Of a stretch of 64,000 bases of DNA, positions 1 through 8,656 are shown piece after piece. Positions within the stretch are counted from its first letter, which is position 1. Every line of letters begins with the position of its first letter. Source of the stretch: Actinomadura montaniterrae (GTDB lineage: Bacteria; Actinomycetota; Actinomycetes; Streptosporangiales; Streptosporangiaceae); the NCBI RefSeq assembly GCF_008923365.1, contig NZ_WBMR01000004.1, forward strand, positions 1-64,000, in the 5' to 3' direction. The translations under genes and the position numbers were made by a program. The notes beneath the pieces are model-generated. The model was not told the DNA's origin. It did no database searches and saw only the letters and a list, made by a program, of their open reading frames with translations.

Positions 1-76
1 CGCCCGCCGCCCGGGGCGCGGCGCGGGCCGCCGCGGGGGGGGCCGTCCGCACCGTCTGACCGCCGCGCGCGGCCCG

Positions 77-108
77 GCGTCCCCGCCCGGCCGGCCGGGC
101 GGGGACGC
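77..108 (-). terminator. Perfect 32-bp palindrome, probable terminator
   Basis: Two 16-bp arms, GCGTCCCCGCCCGGCC and its exact complement, form a perfect GC-rich palindrome 25 bp beyond the stop codon of the leftward beta-helix protein gene. There is no U-tract, as is usual for hairpin terminators in high-GC actinomycetes. The position at the end of the leftward transcript supports termination. The remaining 130 bases at the window edge show no gene I can support. Confidence 0.6.
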
Positions 109-132
109 GCGGGGATGGGCGGCGAGCAGGGG

Positions 133-1713
133 CTACGGCGTCACCGCCTTGCCGCCGAAGGTCACGACCAGGCGGCCGTCCGAGGCGAACGACCAGCCGA
201 GCGCCCCGGCGTACGCCGAGCAGCGGGACCCGTTCGTCCCGGACCAGAACTGGTTCGACGCGTCGGCGTCGCCGGCGACCTTGTCGTTCGACCCGCCGGC
301 GGCGAACCGGCACGAGGTGTCGTTCCGGAACACCGAGGTGCCGGTGTCGAACGAGAAGTTCCTTTCGGCGTTGTCGATGCTGACGTCGTCCGACACCGTG
401 ATGGTGCCCGGATTGCTGTTGTAGGTGAATCCGTGGTGGCCGTTCCCGTAGGCGATGCTGCGCCGCACGACGTGGTTCACGGCGATCTTGTCGCCGCCGA
501 GCTTGTAGCCGTTGCGGTCGCCGTTCCCGTTCTGCGTTCCGTCGGTGAGGGTGCCGTTCCCGTAGGAAAGGGAGTCCTCGATCGTGACCGGCCCGATGGT
601 GCCGGTGTCGGTCTTGGTGTACAGATCCCAGCCGTCGTCGATGTTGTTGTGGGAAACGTCGTAGCGGAACACGTTCCCGGTGCCGACGGTGAGCTTGGCG
701 GCGAATCCGTCGGCGTCCTCGCCGTCGGAATCGGAATTGTCGTGGGATTCGGAGCTGACGACGAGGTTCCCGGACGGCCACTGGTCACGCGGGGTGGTGG
801 AGGCGATCCGGGAGATCTGCAGCCCGGTGTCGCGGTTGAAGCGCGTCACCGTCCGCTCGATGACGTTTCCGCTGCCGCCGACGAAGACGCCGTTGTCGCC
901 CGCGTGCTCGACGACGAGGCCGGAGACGTGCCAGTAGGAGCCGTTCACCTGGAGGCCGCGGTTGGCCGGGTCCTCGCTCTGCGCCGAGAAGTCCAGCACG
1001 GGGGTCTCGCCGGGATAGGCCGACAGCACGGTGCGCGCGCTCGACGTCCCGTCGTCGCCCTGCGGGATCGTGACCGTCTGCGCGTAGTGGTAGGTGCCGC
1101 CGCGCATGTAGATCGTCCCGCCGGGGGAGACGCGGCCGATCGCGGAGGCGAGCGTCGTCGGGTCCGACTGCGTCCCGGACGCGCCGTCGCTGCCGCCCGG
1201 CGCGACGTACAGGGCGTCTCCGCTGGTCGGCGGCGGGGTGTCGCCGCCCAGCTCGACGTCGACGCAGTCGAGGTTGGCCAGGCCGGCGGCGCCGGTGGGG
1301 GTGAGCCGGACGGTGTTGGCGCCCGCGGTGACCGGGACGGTGACCGTCTTCGTGGCCCACGTGTCCCAGGAGCCGGTGCCCTCGAACGACACCGACGGGC
1401 CGGCCGAGCCGTTCACGGTGACGTCCGCTGGACGCGCGGACGAGGTGCCGTTGGCGAAGCGGATCCGCAGCGTGGCCGTGCCCGCGGCCGCCGCGTTCAC
1501 GGTGAACTGCGCGTACGCCCCGGCCTTGTTCTCGCCGTTGCAGAATCCGGCGCCGGAGTAGCCGCCGTGGTCGGAGTCGATGGTTCCGCTGCATACCGCG
1601 GGGGAGCTTTCGGCCTCGTAGCGGGTGGTGGCGGCCTGCGCCGGGTTCGCGGACAGTGCGACGAGCGCGCCGGCGAGCAGTCCGCCGCACGCGATGACGG
1701 GTCTCAGTTGCAT
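133..1713 (-). CDS. Secreted CBM plus right-handed beta-helix protein (pectate-lyase-like)
   Basis: 526 aa. Residues 1-27 form a Sec signal peptide (Arg near the start, hydrophobic core, ANPAQA cleavage region). Residues about 30-155 look like a CBM6/35-type carbohydrate-binding module (TRYEAESSP start, a SYGNG-like glycine-rich face, closing near LDCVDVELGG). Residues about 165-526 match the right-handed parallel beta-helix fold, opening with LYVAPGGSDGASGTQSDP and ATLASA-like steps, as in PL9-type pectate/rhamnogalacturonan lyases and relatives. It probably acts outside the cell on pectic or other acidic polysaccharide. It is the distal gene of the leftward sugar cluster but stands about 185 bp from the hydrolase gene and has its own operator-like palindrome upstream, so it is probably transcribed separately. 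Fold is confident; exact substrate and lyase versus binding role are inferred. Confidence 0.8.
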   Translation of the reverse strand: MQLRPVIACGGLLAGALVALSANPAQAATTRYEAESSPAVCSGTIDSDHGGYSGAGFCNGENKAGAYAQFTVNAAAAGTATLRIRFANGTSSARPADVTVNGSAGPSVSFEGTGSWDTWATKTVTVPVTAGANTVRLTPTGAAGLANLDCVDVELGGDTPPPTSGDALYVAPGGSDGASGTQSDPTTLASAIGRVSPGGTIYMRGGTYHYAQTVTIPQGDDGTSSARTVLSAYPGETPVLDFSAQSEDPANRGLQVNGSYWHVSGLVVEHAGDNGVFVGGSGNVIERTVTRFNRDTGLQISRIASTTPRDQWPSGNLVVSSESHDNSDSDGEDADGFAAKLTVGTGNVFRYDVSHNNIDDGWDLYTKTDTGTIGPVTIEDSLSYGNGTLTDGTQNGNGDRNGYKLGGDKIAVNHVVRRSIAYGNGHHGFTYNSNPGTITVSDDVSIDNAERNFSFDTGTSVFRNDTSCRFAAGGSNDKVAGDADASNQFWSGTNGSRCSAYAGALGWSFASDGRLVVTFGGKAVTP

Positions 1714-1822
1714 TGTCTGTCTCCAGATCGCCCGGGTCTCTTCTCCGGGCGTGTCCGACCGTTCTCCCGGCGAAAGGGGAACGGTTCTCGAATGTGGGGT
1801 GGTCGGGGATGATCAGTCCCTT

Positions 1823-1834
1823 GAAAGCGCTTTC
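1823..1834. promoter_or_regulatory. LacI-type operator GAAAGCGCTTTC
   Basis: A perfect 12-bp palindrome GAAAGCGCTTTC lies about 110 bp upstream of the leftward beta-helix protein gene. The central CG and AGCGCT core are typical of LacI/GalR-family operators. A related copy (ATAGCGCTTTCT, bases 7521-7532) lies upstream of the ABC permease operon, so the secreted protein and the importer probably share a regulator. Confidence 0.6.
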
Positions 1835-1898
1835 TATCTCTCAAAGTAGGCGCGCCTCGCGAACCCGTCAATGGCGGCAATTGTTGTATCCGGGTCCG

Positions 1899-2954
1899 CT
1901 ATCGGCCGCGCGAAATAATGCCGGTAAGCCATGCGAAAGCCGCTTCCTGCATGGGAATGTCGAAGACGTGCGGGGCGTCGAAGAAGGCGCCGGTATAGCG
2001 GCCGGGCGCCGTCCGGTAGGCCTCGGTGATCTCGCGGTGCGCGCGGCGCATCCCCTCGGCCGGGAAGAGCGGGTCGGCGGCGGCGTAGAGGACCAACAGC
2101 GGGCGCGGGACCCGGGAGGCGACCACGCCGGGCCAGTCGGCCAGGCGGGTCAGCCCGGGAGGGAACAGCATCCAGGAATGGGCGGCCACGTGCTCGTCGC
2201 GGAAGTCCCGAAAGGAGGAGACCGCCGCGACCGCGATCACGGCGGCGATCCCCGGGGCGAGCGCGCCCAGCAGGGCGGCGCGCACCCCGCCGCCCGACAG
2301 GCCGATCGCGCTGACGGACGTGATGCCGGGCCGGGAGCGCAGGTACGCCGCCGCCGCGAGGTCCTCGGAGGCGAGCACCCCGGCGAACGACGTGCCGAGG
2401 AGCGTGCAGGCCTTCGCCAGCACGTGCTCGTGGTCGCGTGCCGCGCGGTCGTAGCGGTCGGGCTCGGTCGCGTCCGGACCCGGAGCGAGGGGCATCGGGA
2501 AGCGGCGGGAGCCCCAGGCGAGGACGTCATGGCAGAGCACGGCAAAGCCCCGGCGGGCCAGCTCGTTCGCGTAGGCGCGGCCGCCCTGGATCTCGCGGCG
2601 CAGCCGGACGACCTCGGGCGCCGGCGGCCCCGGACCGTCGGCGATCTTGTCCTTGCCCGCCCACTTCATGCCCGCGTGGCAGTGCAGCGCGACGACGCCC
2701 GGCAGCGGGCCCGCCGCGTCGCGCGGGCGGAGCAGGAAGGCGCGGGTGCGGGGGCCGAAACCGACCGTCCAGGACAGCTCCTCGCCGGCCAGGTCCCCGG
2801 CGGTCCACCGGCCCTCGACCCGGACGTCCCGGGCGCGCAGCTCCAGGACGCCGAGCGCGTCGCGCAGGCGCGCGGGCAGGTCCGGGCCCGGTGCCGGGAA
2901 CAGCCCGCGGTCCTGCGCGGCGATCCCCGCCAGGCCCGCGAACTCCCCGAGCAT
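1899..2954 (-). CDS. Alpha/beta hydrolase (acetylesterase/dienelactone-hydrolase-like)
   Basis: 351 aa from ATG at 2954, whose A is shared with the TGA stop of the upstream oxidoreductase gene (TGATG), indicating translational coupling. An alpha/beta-hydrolase core follows an N-terminal extension: an oxyanion-region LHCHAGMKW stretch, the nucleophile elbow GLSGGG about two thirds along, a later LYAAADPLFP acid region and a DAPHVF histidine. The family includes acetyl xylan esterases and other deacylases that strip acyl groups from sugars. There is no signal peptide, so it would act inside the cell on imported material. A longer frame upstream lies over the neighbouring oxidoreductase and is not real. 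Confidence 0.75.
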   Translation of the reverse strand: MLGEFAGLAGIAAQDRGLFPAPGPDLPARLRDALGVLELRARDVRVEGRWTAGDLAGEELSWTVGFGPRTRAFLLRPRDAAGPLPGVVALHCHAGMKWAGKDKIADGPGPPAPEVVRLRREIQGGRAYANELARRGFAVLCHDVLAWGSRRFPMPLAPGPDATEPDRYDRAARDHEHVLAKACTLLGTSFAGVLASEDLAAAAYLRSRPGITSVSAIGLSGGGVRAALLGALAPGIAAVIAVAAVSSFRDFRDEHVAAHSWMLFPPGLTRLADWPGVVASRVPRPLLVLYAAADPLFPAEGMRRAHREITEAYRTAPGRYTGAFFDAPHVFDIPMQEAAFAWLTGIISRGR

Positions 2955-4237
2955 CAGCCCGCCCGCCGCGTCCCGCCGTCCGTGAGGGCGACGGGGGCGC
3001 CGGTCGCGGCGGACAGGCCGGCCGACACGCCGATCATCACGCTCGCGACACCCGCCCGGTACCCCGCCTGCCGCGCGAGCGGATCGTCCGACGGGCCCCG
3101 GAACACGTCGTCGAGCAGCAGCGCGTCCCCGCCGCCGTGCGCGCCCGCGCCCCGCTCGATCGCGATCTCCTCGGGCTCGTGCCAGTGCCGGTGCAGGACG
3201 AGCCGCTCCGACGCGCCCGCGGCGTGCTCCTTCCCGGACGCGGTCGGGTCGATCGCGGCGTGCGGCGGCGCCCACGCGCGCTCGACCACGTGCAGTTCGA
3301 GCCGTCCGGCGGTGCCGTTGAAGACGGCCCGGTACCCCTCCGCCGGGGCGTGGGCGTTGAGGGAGTAGGTGAGCAGCGCGCCCTTCTCGTAGCGGGCGAG
3401 GACGGCCATGTTGTCGTCGATGGTGATGCCCTCGCCGAACACGTCCTGGTCGCGGAGGTAGCCGTCCTCGTGCTCGGCGTCCAGGTAGAGCGCTTTGAGC
3501 CGGGGATCGGCGGACAGGTCGAGCAGGAACGGGTCCGTGCCGAGCCCCGGCGCGTGCCGAGCCCTGGCGGGACGGTCGGTGAGCCCGCGCGCGCGGGCGT
3601 TGTCGGCGCCGTAGAAGCGCAGGGACGTCTGCGCGTAGACGGACGCGGCGGCGTCGTCGAGCCACCAGTTCACCAGGTCGAAATGGTGGGTGGCCTTGTG
3701 CACCAGCAGCCCGCCGGAGCTCTCCCTGTCGCGGTGCCAGCGGCGGAAGTAGTCGGCGCCGTGGATGGTGTCCAGCGCCCATTCGAAGTGCACCGACGTG
3801 ACCTCGCCGATCGCGCCGTCCATGAGCGCCTTCCGGACGGCGCTGTTGCGCGGCGAGTAGCGGTAGTTGAAGGTGACGACGAGGCGGCCGGTGCTGCGTT
3901 CGGCGGCGTCCGCGATCGCCGCGCAGTCCTCGGCGGTCGTGCACAGCGGCTTCTCGACGACGACGTCCTTGCCCGCGTCGAGCGCCGCGACGACGTACCG
4001 GGCGTGGGCCGCGTCGACCGTGGTGACGATGACGGCGTCCGCGAGCTCGAGCATCTTGCCGAACTCCGCGGGCGCGAAGCACGGCACGTCGCGTCCGATG
4101 CGGTCGAGGTAGTAGGCCAGGCGCGTGCGGTTGGGGTCGCAGAGCGCGGCGATCTCGCCGGTGCCGCTCCAGACGCCGAGCAGCGCGTCGACGTACATCT
4201 GCGCCCGGTGGCCGAGCCCGACGAAGGCGTATCGCAT
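2954..4237 (-). CDS. Gfo/Idh/MocA family oxidoreductase
   Basis: 427 aa. The N-terminus MRYAFVGLGHRAQMYVDALL is the Rossmann NAD(P)-binding start of the family. It is followed by a DPN acidic position after the second strand, the VVEKPLCT lysine motif (EKP) near residue 97, and the alpha/beta dimerisation domain with a KATHHFDLVNWW catalytic-histidine segment. These enzymes oxidise or rearrange sugars, inositols and amino sugars using bound NAD(P). It follows the ABC importer genes and overlaps the esterase gene, so it probably processes the imported sugar. A strong hairpin separates it from the upstream binding-protein gene, suggesting lower expression. Substrate unknown. Confidence 0.85.
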   Translation of the reverse strand: MRYAFVGLGHRAQMYVDALLGVWSGTGEIAALCDPNRTRLAYYLDRIGRDVPCFAPAEFGKMLELADAVIVTTVDAAHARYVVAALDAGKDVVVEKPLCTTAEDCAAIADAAERSTGRLVVTFNYRYSPRNSAVRKALMDGAIGEVTSVHFEWALDTIHGADYFRRWHRDRESSGGLLVHKATHHFDLVNWWLDDAAASVYAQTSLRFYGADNARARGLTDRPARARHAPGLGTDPFLLDLSADPRLKALYLDAEHEDGYLRDQDVFGEGITIDDNMAVLARYEKGALLTYSLNAHAPAEGYRAVFNGTAGRLELHVVERAWAPPHAAIDPTASGKEHAAGASERLVLHRHWHEPEEIAIERGAGAHGGGDALLLDDVFRGPSDDPLARQAGYRAGVASVMIGVSAGLSAATGAPVALTDGGTRRAG

Positions 4238-4268
4238 GGTGCGGGAACTCCAGGATCAGGGGTGGCGC

Positions 4269-4300
4269 CGTGCGGCCCGGGGGTGGCCGCGGGCCGCACG
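4269..4300 (-). terminator. Intra-operon hairpin between binding-protein and oxidoreductase genes
   Basis: Perfect 11-bp arms (CGTGCGGCCCG at 4269-4279, CGGGCCGCACG at 4290-4300) enclose a 10-nt loop in the 110-bp gap between the solute-binding-protein stop and the oxidoreductase start. Such hairpins commonly protect abundant binding-protein mRNA and attenuate the genes beyond. Attenuator versus full terminator cannot be told from sequence. Confidence 0.6.
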
Positions 4301-4347
4301 GCTCGTCCGTGCGCCTTGCCGCGACGCGGCGCTGCGGAGGCGGGGCC

Positions 4348-5610
4348 TTACTGGGACAGCGCGTTGTTGGCCTCGGACAGGAAGCTCTTGGCCGCGGCGT
4401 CCGGCTTCGCCTTGCCGAACAGCACCGAGTCGGTGGCGCGCTTGAGGATGTCCTCCATCTCCGTCGCGCCCTTCGGCGGGATCACGATCGGGCTCAGCTC
4501 GCCCTTGATCGAGTCCATGAAGGCCGCCACCTTCTGGTCGGCGGGAGACAGCTTGCCCTTGATCGCGGCGAGCACCTTCGCGTTGGTGGGCAGGCCGCGG
4601 TCGCTGAGCACGATCGCGCCGGCCTCGGGGTCGTTGACCATGAAGTCGATGAACTTCGCGGCGGCCTCGGAGTGCTTCGTCCGGGACGAGATCGTGTAGT
4701 ACATCGCGGGCTGCAGGAACATCCCGGACGCGCTCGCGCCCGGCGCCTTCGGCATCCGCAGCAGCTCCAGGTCCTGGCCGGAGCCCTTGGACAGCGCGTC
4801 GAGCTGGTTGCTCCACCAGCTGCCGTACACGCTCTTGTTGGTGGCGAGCAGCGACAGGTCGGGCTTGGTGCCGGTCTCCAGCATCTTCGCGGCGCCGGGC
4901 CCGGCCTTCGTGGCGATGATCTTCTGCAGCAGCGCCCACCAGTCCTTGATGGTCTGCTCGGACAGGCCCACCTTGCCGTTCGCGTAGAACGGCTCGCCGC
5001 GCTGCCCGGCGAAGACCTGCAGGAACGCCGGGTTCTCGTTGTACTCGGTGCCCCAGACCTGCTCGCCGCTCTTCTGCGTCATCTTCTGGGACGCCGCGAT
5101 GTAGTCGTCCCAGGTCCACGTCTTGTCGTCGGGCATCTTCTGGCCCTCCTTCTCCAGGAGGTCCTTGTTGACGATCATCGGCCACGTGTTGACGCCGGTC
5201 GGGATCGCGTACTGCTTGCCGTCCAACTGCCCGGCCTTGAGCACGCTCTGGTCCAGGTCGGCGGTGCTGACCTTGCCCTTGGTGTCGGCGAGGGCGCCGC
5301 GTCCCGCGTACTCGGCCAGGCCGCGGATCTCGATCGACATCACGTCCGGGGCGTCCCCGGCCGCGGTCTTGGTGGCGAGCTTCTCGTAGTAGCTGTCGAA
5401 GTCGGAGAAGTCGCCCTCGACGTCGATCGTCGGGTTCTTCTTCTCGAAGGCGGCGATCGCCGTCTCGGTCAGCTTCTGCCGGGAGTCGCTGCCCCAGTAG
5501 GAGAAGACGAGCTTGGTCCTGCCGCCGGATCCGCCGTCGTCGCCGCCTCCGCAGGCGGTGGCCGAGACCGCCACCACGGCGAGGGCGGTGGCCGCCAGGA
5601 TGCGTTTCAT
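4348..5610 (-). CDS. Sugar ABC transporter substrate-binding lipoprotein
   Basis: 420 aa. The N-terminus is a lipoprotein signal (MKRILAATALAVVAVSATAC) with a lipobox ending at Cys20, followed by a Gly/Asp-rich tether. The mature part matches family 1 extracellular sugar-binding proteins: VFSYWGSDSRQ start, an AFEKKNP segment, and C-terminal HSEAAAKFIDFMVNDPEAG. It should capture the oligosaccharide or sugar outside the membrane and hand it to the two permeases encoded just upstream, which give a standard carbohydrate-uptake (CUT1) arrangement. ATG at 5610 is preceded by GGAGG. Confidence 0.9.
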   Translation of the reverse strand: MKRILAATALAVVAVSATACGGGDDGGSGGRTKLVFSYWGSDSRQKLTETAIAAFEKKNPTIDVEGDFSDFDSYYEKLATKTAAGDAPDVMSIEIRGLAEYAGRGALADTKGKVSTADLDQSVLKAGQLDGKQYAIPTGVNTWPMIVNKDLLEKEGQKMPDDKTWTWDDYIAASQKMTQKSGEQVWGTEYNENPAFLQVFAGQRGEPFYANGKVGLSEQTIKDWWALLQKIIATKAGPGAAKMLETGTKPDLSLLATNKSVYGSWWSNQLDALSKGSGQDLELLRMPKAPGASASGMFLQPAMYYTISSRTKHSEAAAKFIDFMVNDPEAGAIVLSDRGLPTNAKVLAAIKGKLSPADQKVAAFMDSIKGELSPIVIPPKGATEMEDILKRATDSVLFGKAKPDAAAKSFLSEANNALSQ

Positions 5611-5652
5611 TGTTCGTACCTCCGGACAGGGGGGTGGGGAGGAAGCGGGGGG

Positions 5653-6513
5653 CTATTTGAAACCGGTGGTCGCCATTCCGCGGACGAGGTATTTCTGGCC
5701 GGCCAGGAAGAAGCCGAAGATCGGGCCGAGCGAGATGATCGACATCGCGAACATCGGCCCCCACGACGAATCGCTGCTGGCGTCCAGGAACTGGCGCAGC
5801 GCGACGGGCGCGGTGAGGTTGTCGGAATTGGTGAGGTAGAGGTTCTGGGTGAAGAAGTCGTTCCACGTCCAGATGAACGTGAAGATCGCGGTGGTGGCCA
5901 GCGCGGGCACGCACAGCGGCAGGATGACCTGCACGAACGTCCGCCAGTGGCCGGCGCCGTCGATCGCGGCGGCCTCGTCCAGCTCGCGGGGCAGGGTGCG
6001 GATGAACTGCACCATCAGGAAGATGAAGAACGCGTCGGTGGCGAGGAACTTCGGCACCACGATCGGCCAGATCGTGTTGATCCAGCCGATCTTGCTGAAC
6101 ATGATGTACTGCGGCACGACGGTGACGTGGTGCGGCAGCATGATCGACAGCAGCATGACGGTGAACCACAGCTTCTTCAGCGGGAACTCCAGCCGCGCGA
6201 ACGCGTAGGCGGCCAGGGAGCAGGCCACCAGGTTGCCGACGACCGCGAGCACGGTGATGACCGCCGAGTTCCACAGGTAGTAGCCGAAGGAGTGCTTGAG
6301 CGCGTGCCAGCCGCCGGAGTAGTTCGCGCCGGTGACGTCGTGCGGCACCAGCCCCGGCTCCCGGAAGATCAGGCCCTCCGGCTTGATCGAGCTGGAGACC
6401 ATCCAGAGCAGCGGGTAGAGCATGAACAGCCCGAACACGATCAGCAGCACGTGCTTGGTCAGCCGCGACGCGGGCCGGAACAGCACCGGCACGCGGTTAC
6501 TTCTCGTCGCCAT
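5653..6513 (-). CDS. Carbohydrate ABC transporter permease (MalG type)
   Basis: 286 aa with about six membrane spans and the inner-membrane EAA loop for ATPase docking (DEAAAIDGAGHWRTFVQVIL). N-terminal LTKHVLLIVFGLFMLYPLLWMVSSSIK is the usual MalG-like first span. It overlaps the upstream permease by 17 bp, so the two are translated together and form the channel heterodimer. No ATP-binding subunit is encoded nearby. Confidence 0.93.
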   Translation of the reverse strand: MATRSNRVPVLFRPASRLTKHVLLIVFGLFMLYPLLWMVSSSIKPEGLIFREPGLVPHDVTGANYSGGWHALKHSFGYYLWNSAVITVLAVVGNLVACSLAAYAFARLEFPLKKLWFTVMLLSIMLPHHVTVVPQYIMFSKIGWINTIWPIVVPKFLATDAFFIFLMVQFIRTLPRELDEAAAIDGAGHWRTFVQVILPLCVPALATTAIFTFIWTWNDFFTQNLYLTNSDNLTAPVALRQFLDASSDSSWGPMFAMSIISLGPIFGFFLAGQKYLVRGMATTGFK

Positions 6514-7492
6514 AGAAGACCCAGAATCGAGACATGAGGAAGTTGACGGCGGTCAGGGCCCCGATGATGAGCAGCAGCACCCAGGCCATGGCGGCCGCGT
6601 AGCCCATCTCGTAGTTCTTGAAGCCCTTGATGTAGAGGTAGAGCGTGTAGAAGAGGGTCGAGTCGACCGGTCCGCCGTTGCCGCCGCTGACGACGAACGC
6701 CTGCGTGAAGGACTGGAACGACTTGATCAGCTCCAGCACGGCGTTGAAGAAGATGATCGGGGTGAGCAGCGGCAGCGTGATGGAGCGGAACTGGCGCCAG
6801 CGGCCGGCGCCGTCCACCCGGGCCGCCTCGTACAGCTCCCGCGGGATCTGCCGGAGCCCGGCCAGGAAGATGACCATCGGGGCGCCGAACGTCCACACGT
6901 GCAGGATGATCAGCGTCCACAGCGCGGTGTCGGGGCTGGTGACCCAGCCCTCGCCGTGGTAGCCGAACCAGCCGAGGAACGTGTTGACGATCCCGTCGGT
7001 CCCGAAGATCTTCCGCCACAGGATCGCGATCGCGACGCTGCCGCCGAGCAGTGAGGGCAGGTAGAAGACCGACCGGTAGATCGGCAGCCCGCGCAGCCCC
7101 TTGTCCAGCGCCATCGCCAGCCCGAGCGCGAACGCGAGCTGGAGCGGCACGGAGACGGCGACGTAGACGGTCGTGACCCGGAGCGAGTGGATGAACCGGT
7201 CGTCGGCCGTGAACATCCTGTGGTAGTTGTCCAGGCCGATCCAGTGCGGCGGCGTCAGCATGCTGTAGTCGTTGAACGACAGGTACAGCGTGGCGATCAT
7301 CGGGCCGAGCGTGATGGCGAACAGCCCGATGAACCAGGGGGCCAGGAACAGGTAGCCGGCCCATGCCTGTGAGCGTGCGCGGGAGCTCTTGCGGCGGCGG
7401 GGGCGGCGCGCTCGCCGCCGCGCGGGGGGCGCGGCCGGGGGTTCGGCCGTCCCCGCCGCCGGGCCGGCCTCGGCGGGCCTCAGCGTCATCAC
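6497..7492 (-). CDS. Carbohydrate ABC transporter permease (MalF type)
   Basis: 331 aa. A cytosolic Arg/Ala/Pro-rich N-terminus of about 45 residues precedes six spans beginning AWAGYLFLAPWFIGLFAITLG, and the EAA loop reads YEAARVDGAGRWRQF. First gene of the importer operon. Its upstream 180 bp contains one operator-like site of each of two classes (7521-7532 and 7676-7691), which suggests regulation by more than one LacI-family protein. Confidence 0.92.
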   Translation of the reverse strand: MMTLRPAEAGPAAGTAEPPAAPPARRRARRPRRRKSSRARSQAWAGYLFLAPWFIGLFAITLGPMIATLYLSFNDYSMLTPPHWIGLDNYHRMFTADDRFIHSLRVTTVYVAVSVPLQLAFALGLAMALDKGLRGLPIYRSVFYLPSLLGGSVAIAILWRKIFGTDGIVNTFLGWFGYHGEGWVTSPDTALWTLIILHVWTFGAPMVIFLAGLRQIPRELYEAARVDGAGRWRQFRSITLPLLTPIIFFNAVLELIKSFQSFTQAFVVSGGNGGPVDSTLFYTLYLYIKGFKNYEMGYAAAMAWVLLLIIGALTAVNFLMSRFWVFYGDEK

Positions 7493-7520
7493 TGGCCCTT
7501 CGGTTGAGCGGGTGGATGAG

Positions 7521-7532
7521 ATAGCGCTTTCT
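7521..7532. promoter_or_regulatory. LacI-type operator upstream of ABC operon
   Basis: ATAGCGCTTTCT, read leftward AGAAAGCGCTAT, matches 10 of 12 bases of the perfect palindrome in front of the beta-helix protein gene. It sits about 30 bp upstream of the permease start in an unusually AT-rich stretch, a good promoter/operator position. Confidence 0.5.
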
Positions 7533-7675
7533 TATAGCCATCTCGCAGATGACGTCAACCCTTTGCAGTGAGATTCCTCACGACCGACGTCGAACCGCAA
7601 TCGAATAAGCCGAGGTCAGCGGCCTTTTGAGTACAAAGCATCGGCACCATAACGTTCGGGCTTGCCTGCTCGTTA

Positions 7676-7691
7676 CTACAAACGGTTGCAG
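7676..7691. promoter_or_regulatory. Second-class operator, CTRCAA-N4-TTGCAG
   Basis: CTACAAACGGTTGCAG has arms CTACAA/TTGCAG with one mismatch. Its extended context (7671-7691) matches 17 of 21 bases of the site at 9720-9740 in the lacI divergent promoter. It straddles the stop codon of the aldose epimerase gene and is 185 bp upstream of the permease operon. Confidence 0.5.
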
Positions 7692-8656
7692 TCGCGGGCA
7701 TGGCTGAAGCGGTACGTGGTGACCGAGCGGTGCTCCTGTCCGGGCCGCAGCACCGCGGACGGGAACGCCGGCCGGTTCGGCGCGTCGGGGAACCGCTGGG
7801 TCTCCAGGCACAGGCCCGCGAACGGCCCGAACGGGGTGGCGACGCCGTCCAGCATGTGCCCGGTGTAGAACTGCACGCCCGGCTCGGTCGTGGTGACCTC
7901 CATCGACCGGCCGCTCGCCGGATCGGTCACCGTCGCCCGCCCGCGGAGCACGAAGCAGTGGTCGTAGCGGCCGTCGCGGCGCGCGTCCACCCGGGTGGGG
8001 GCGGTGAAGTCGAACGGCGTCCCGGCGACCGGCGCCAGCTCGCCGGTGGGGATCTTCCCCTCGTCGACCGGCAGGTAGCGGTCGGCCTCCATCATCACCA
8101 CGTGGCGGCGCACGTCGCCGGAGCCCGCCAGGTTGAAGTAGGAGTGGTTGGTCAGGTTGACCACCGTCGGGGCGTCGGTCACGGCGCGGTACTCCAGCCG
8201 CAGCGCGTCGCCGTCCAGGACGTACCGGACGCGGGCCCGCAGCTCGCCCGGATAGCCCTCCTCGCCGTCCGGGCTCACCAGGCTCAGCTCCACCTCCTCG
8301 GGACCGGCCGACTCGGCCCGCCACACCCGCTTGTCGAAACCGCGGACGCCGCCGTGCAGGGTGTGCTCGCCGTCGTTGGCCGCGAGCCGGTACTCCCGGC
8401 CGTCGAGGGTGAACCTGCCGCGGGCGATGCGGTTGCCGTACCGGCCGACGACCGCGCCGAAGTACCGGCTGCGGCGCAGGTAGTCCTGGAGCGTCCCGAG
8501 GCCGAGCACGACGTCGGTGCCGTCGGCGACCCGGAGCCGCTGGAGCGTCGCGCCGTAGGTCAGGACGGCGGCCCGCAACCGCCCGTTGTCCAGCACGTGC
8601 CGGTGGACCTTCTCGCCTTCGGGGGTGACGCCGAAGGCCGTGTCGGGAAGCGTCAT
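7676..8656 (-). CDS. galM: Aldose 1-epimerase (mutarotase)
   Basis: 326 aa. It has the GalM fold motifs GRYGNRIARGRF near residues 65-76, DGEHTLHGGVRGFDKRVW (catalytic-region His), VNLTNHSYFNLAG near residue 165 (second catalytic His), and C-terminal GVQFYTGHMLDG. It interconverts alpha and beta anomers so that downstream dehydrogenases meet the right form. Start overlaps the lacI stop by 4 bp (ATGA), so regulator and epimerase are co-transcribed. The family also contains L-arabinose- and L-fucose-active members; the sugar cannot be read from sequence. Confidence 0.85.
   Translation of the reverse strand: MTLPDTAFGVTPEGEKVHRHVLDNGRLRAAVLTYGATLQRLRVADGTDVVLGLGTLQDYLRRSRYFGAVVGRYGNRIARGRFTLDGREYRLAANDGEHTLHGGVRGFDKRVWRAESAGPEEVELSLVSPDGEEGYPGELRARVRYVLDGDALRLEYRAVTDAPTVVNLTNHSYFNLAGSGDVRRHVVMMEADRYLPVDEGKIPTGELAPVAGTPFDFTAPTRVDARRDGRYDHCFVLRGRATVTDPASGRSMEVTTTEPGVQFYTGHMLDGVATPFGPFAGLCLETQRFPDAPNRPAFPSAVLRPGQEHRSVTTYRFSHARDCNRL

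Noticed and set aside
115..1812. 565-codon frame opposite the beta-helix protein
   Set aside because: Val/Gly/Arg-rich shadow of the leftward gene, which has a signal peptide and domain structure.
4270..6537. 755-codon frame opposite the ABC genes
   Set aside because: Antisense shadow with no recognisable domains; the leftward permeases and lipoprotein are clear.
7676..7691. Terminator for the aldose epimerase gene
   Set aside because: Arms are only six bases with one mismatch and match two promoter-proximal sites, so an operator is the better reading.
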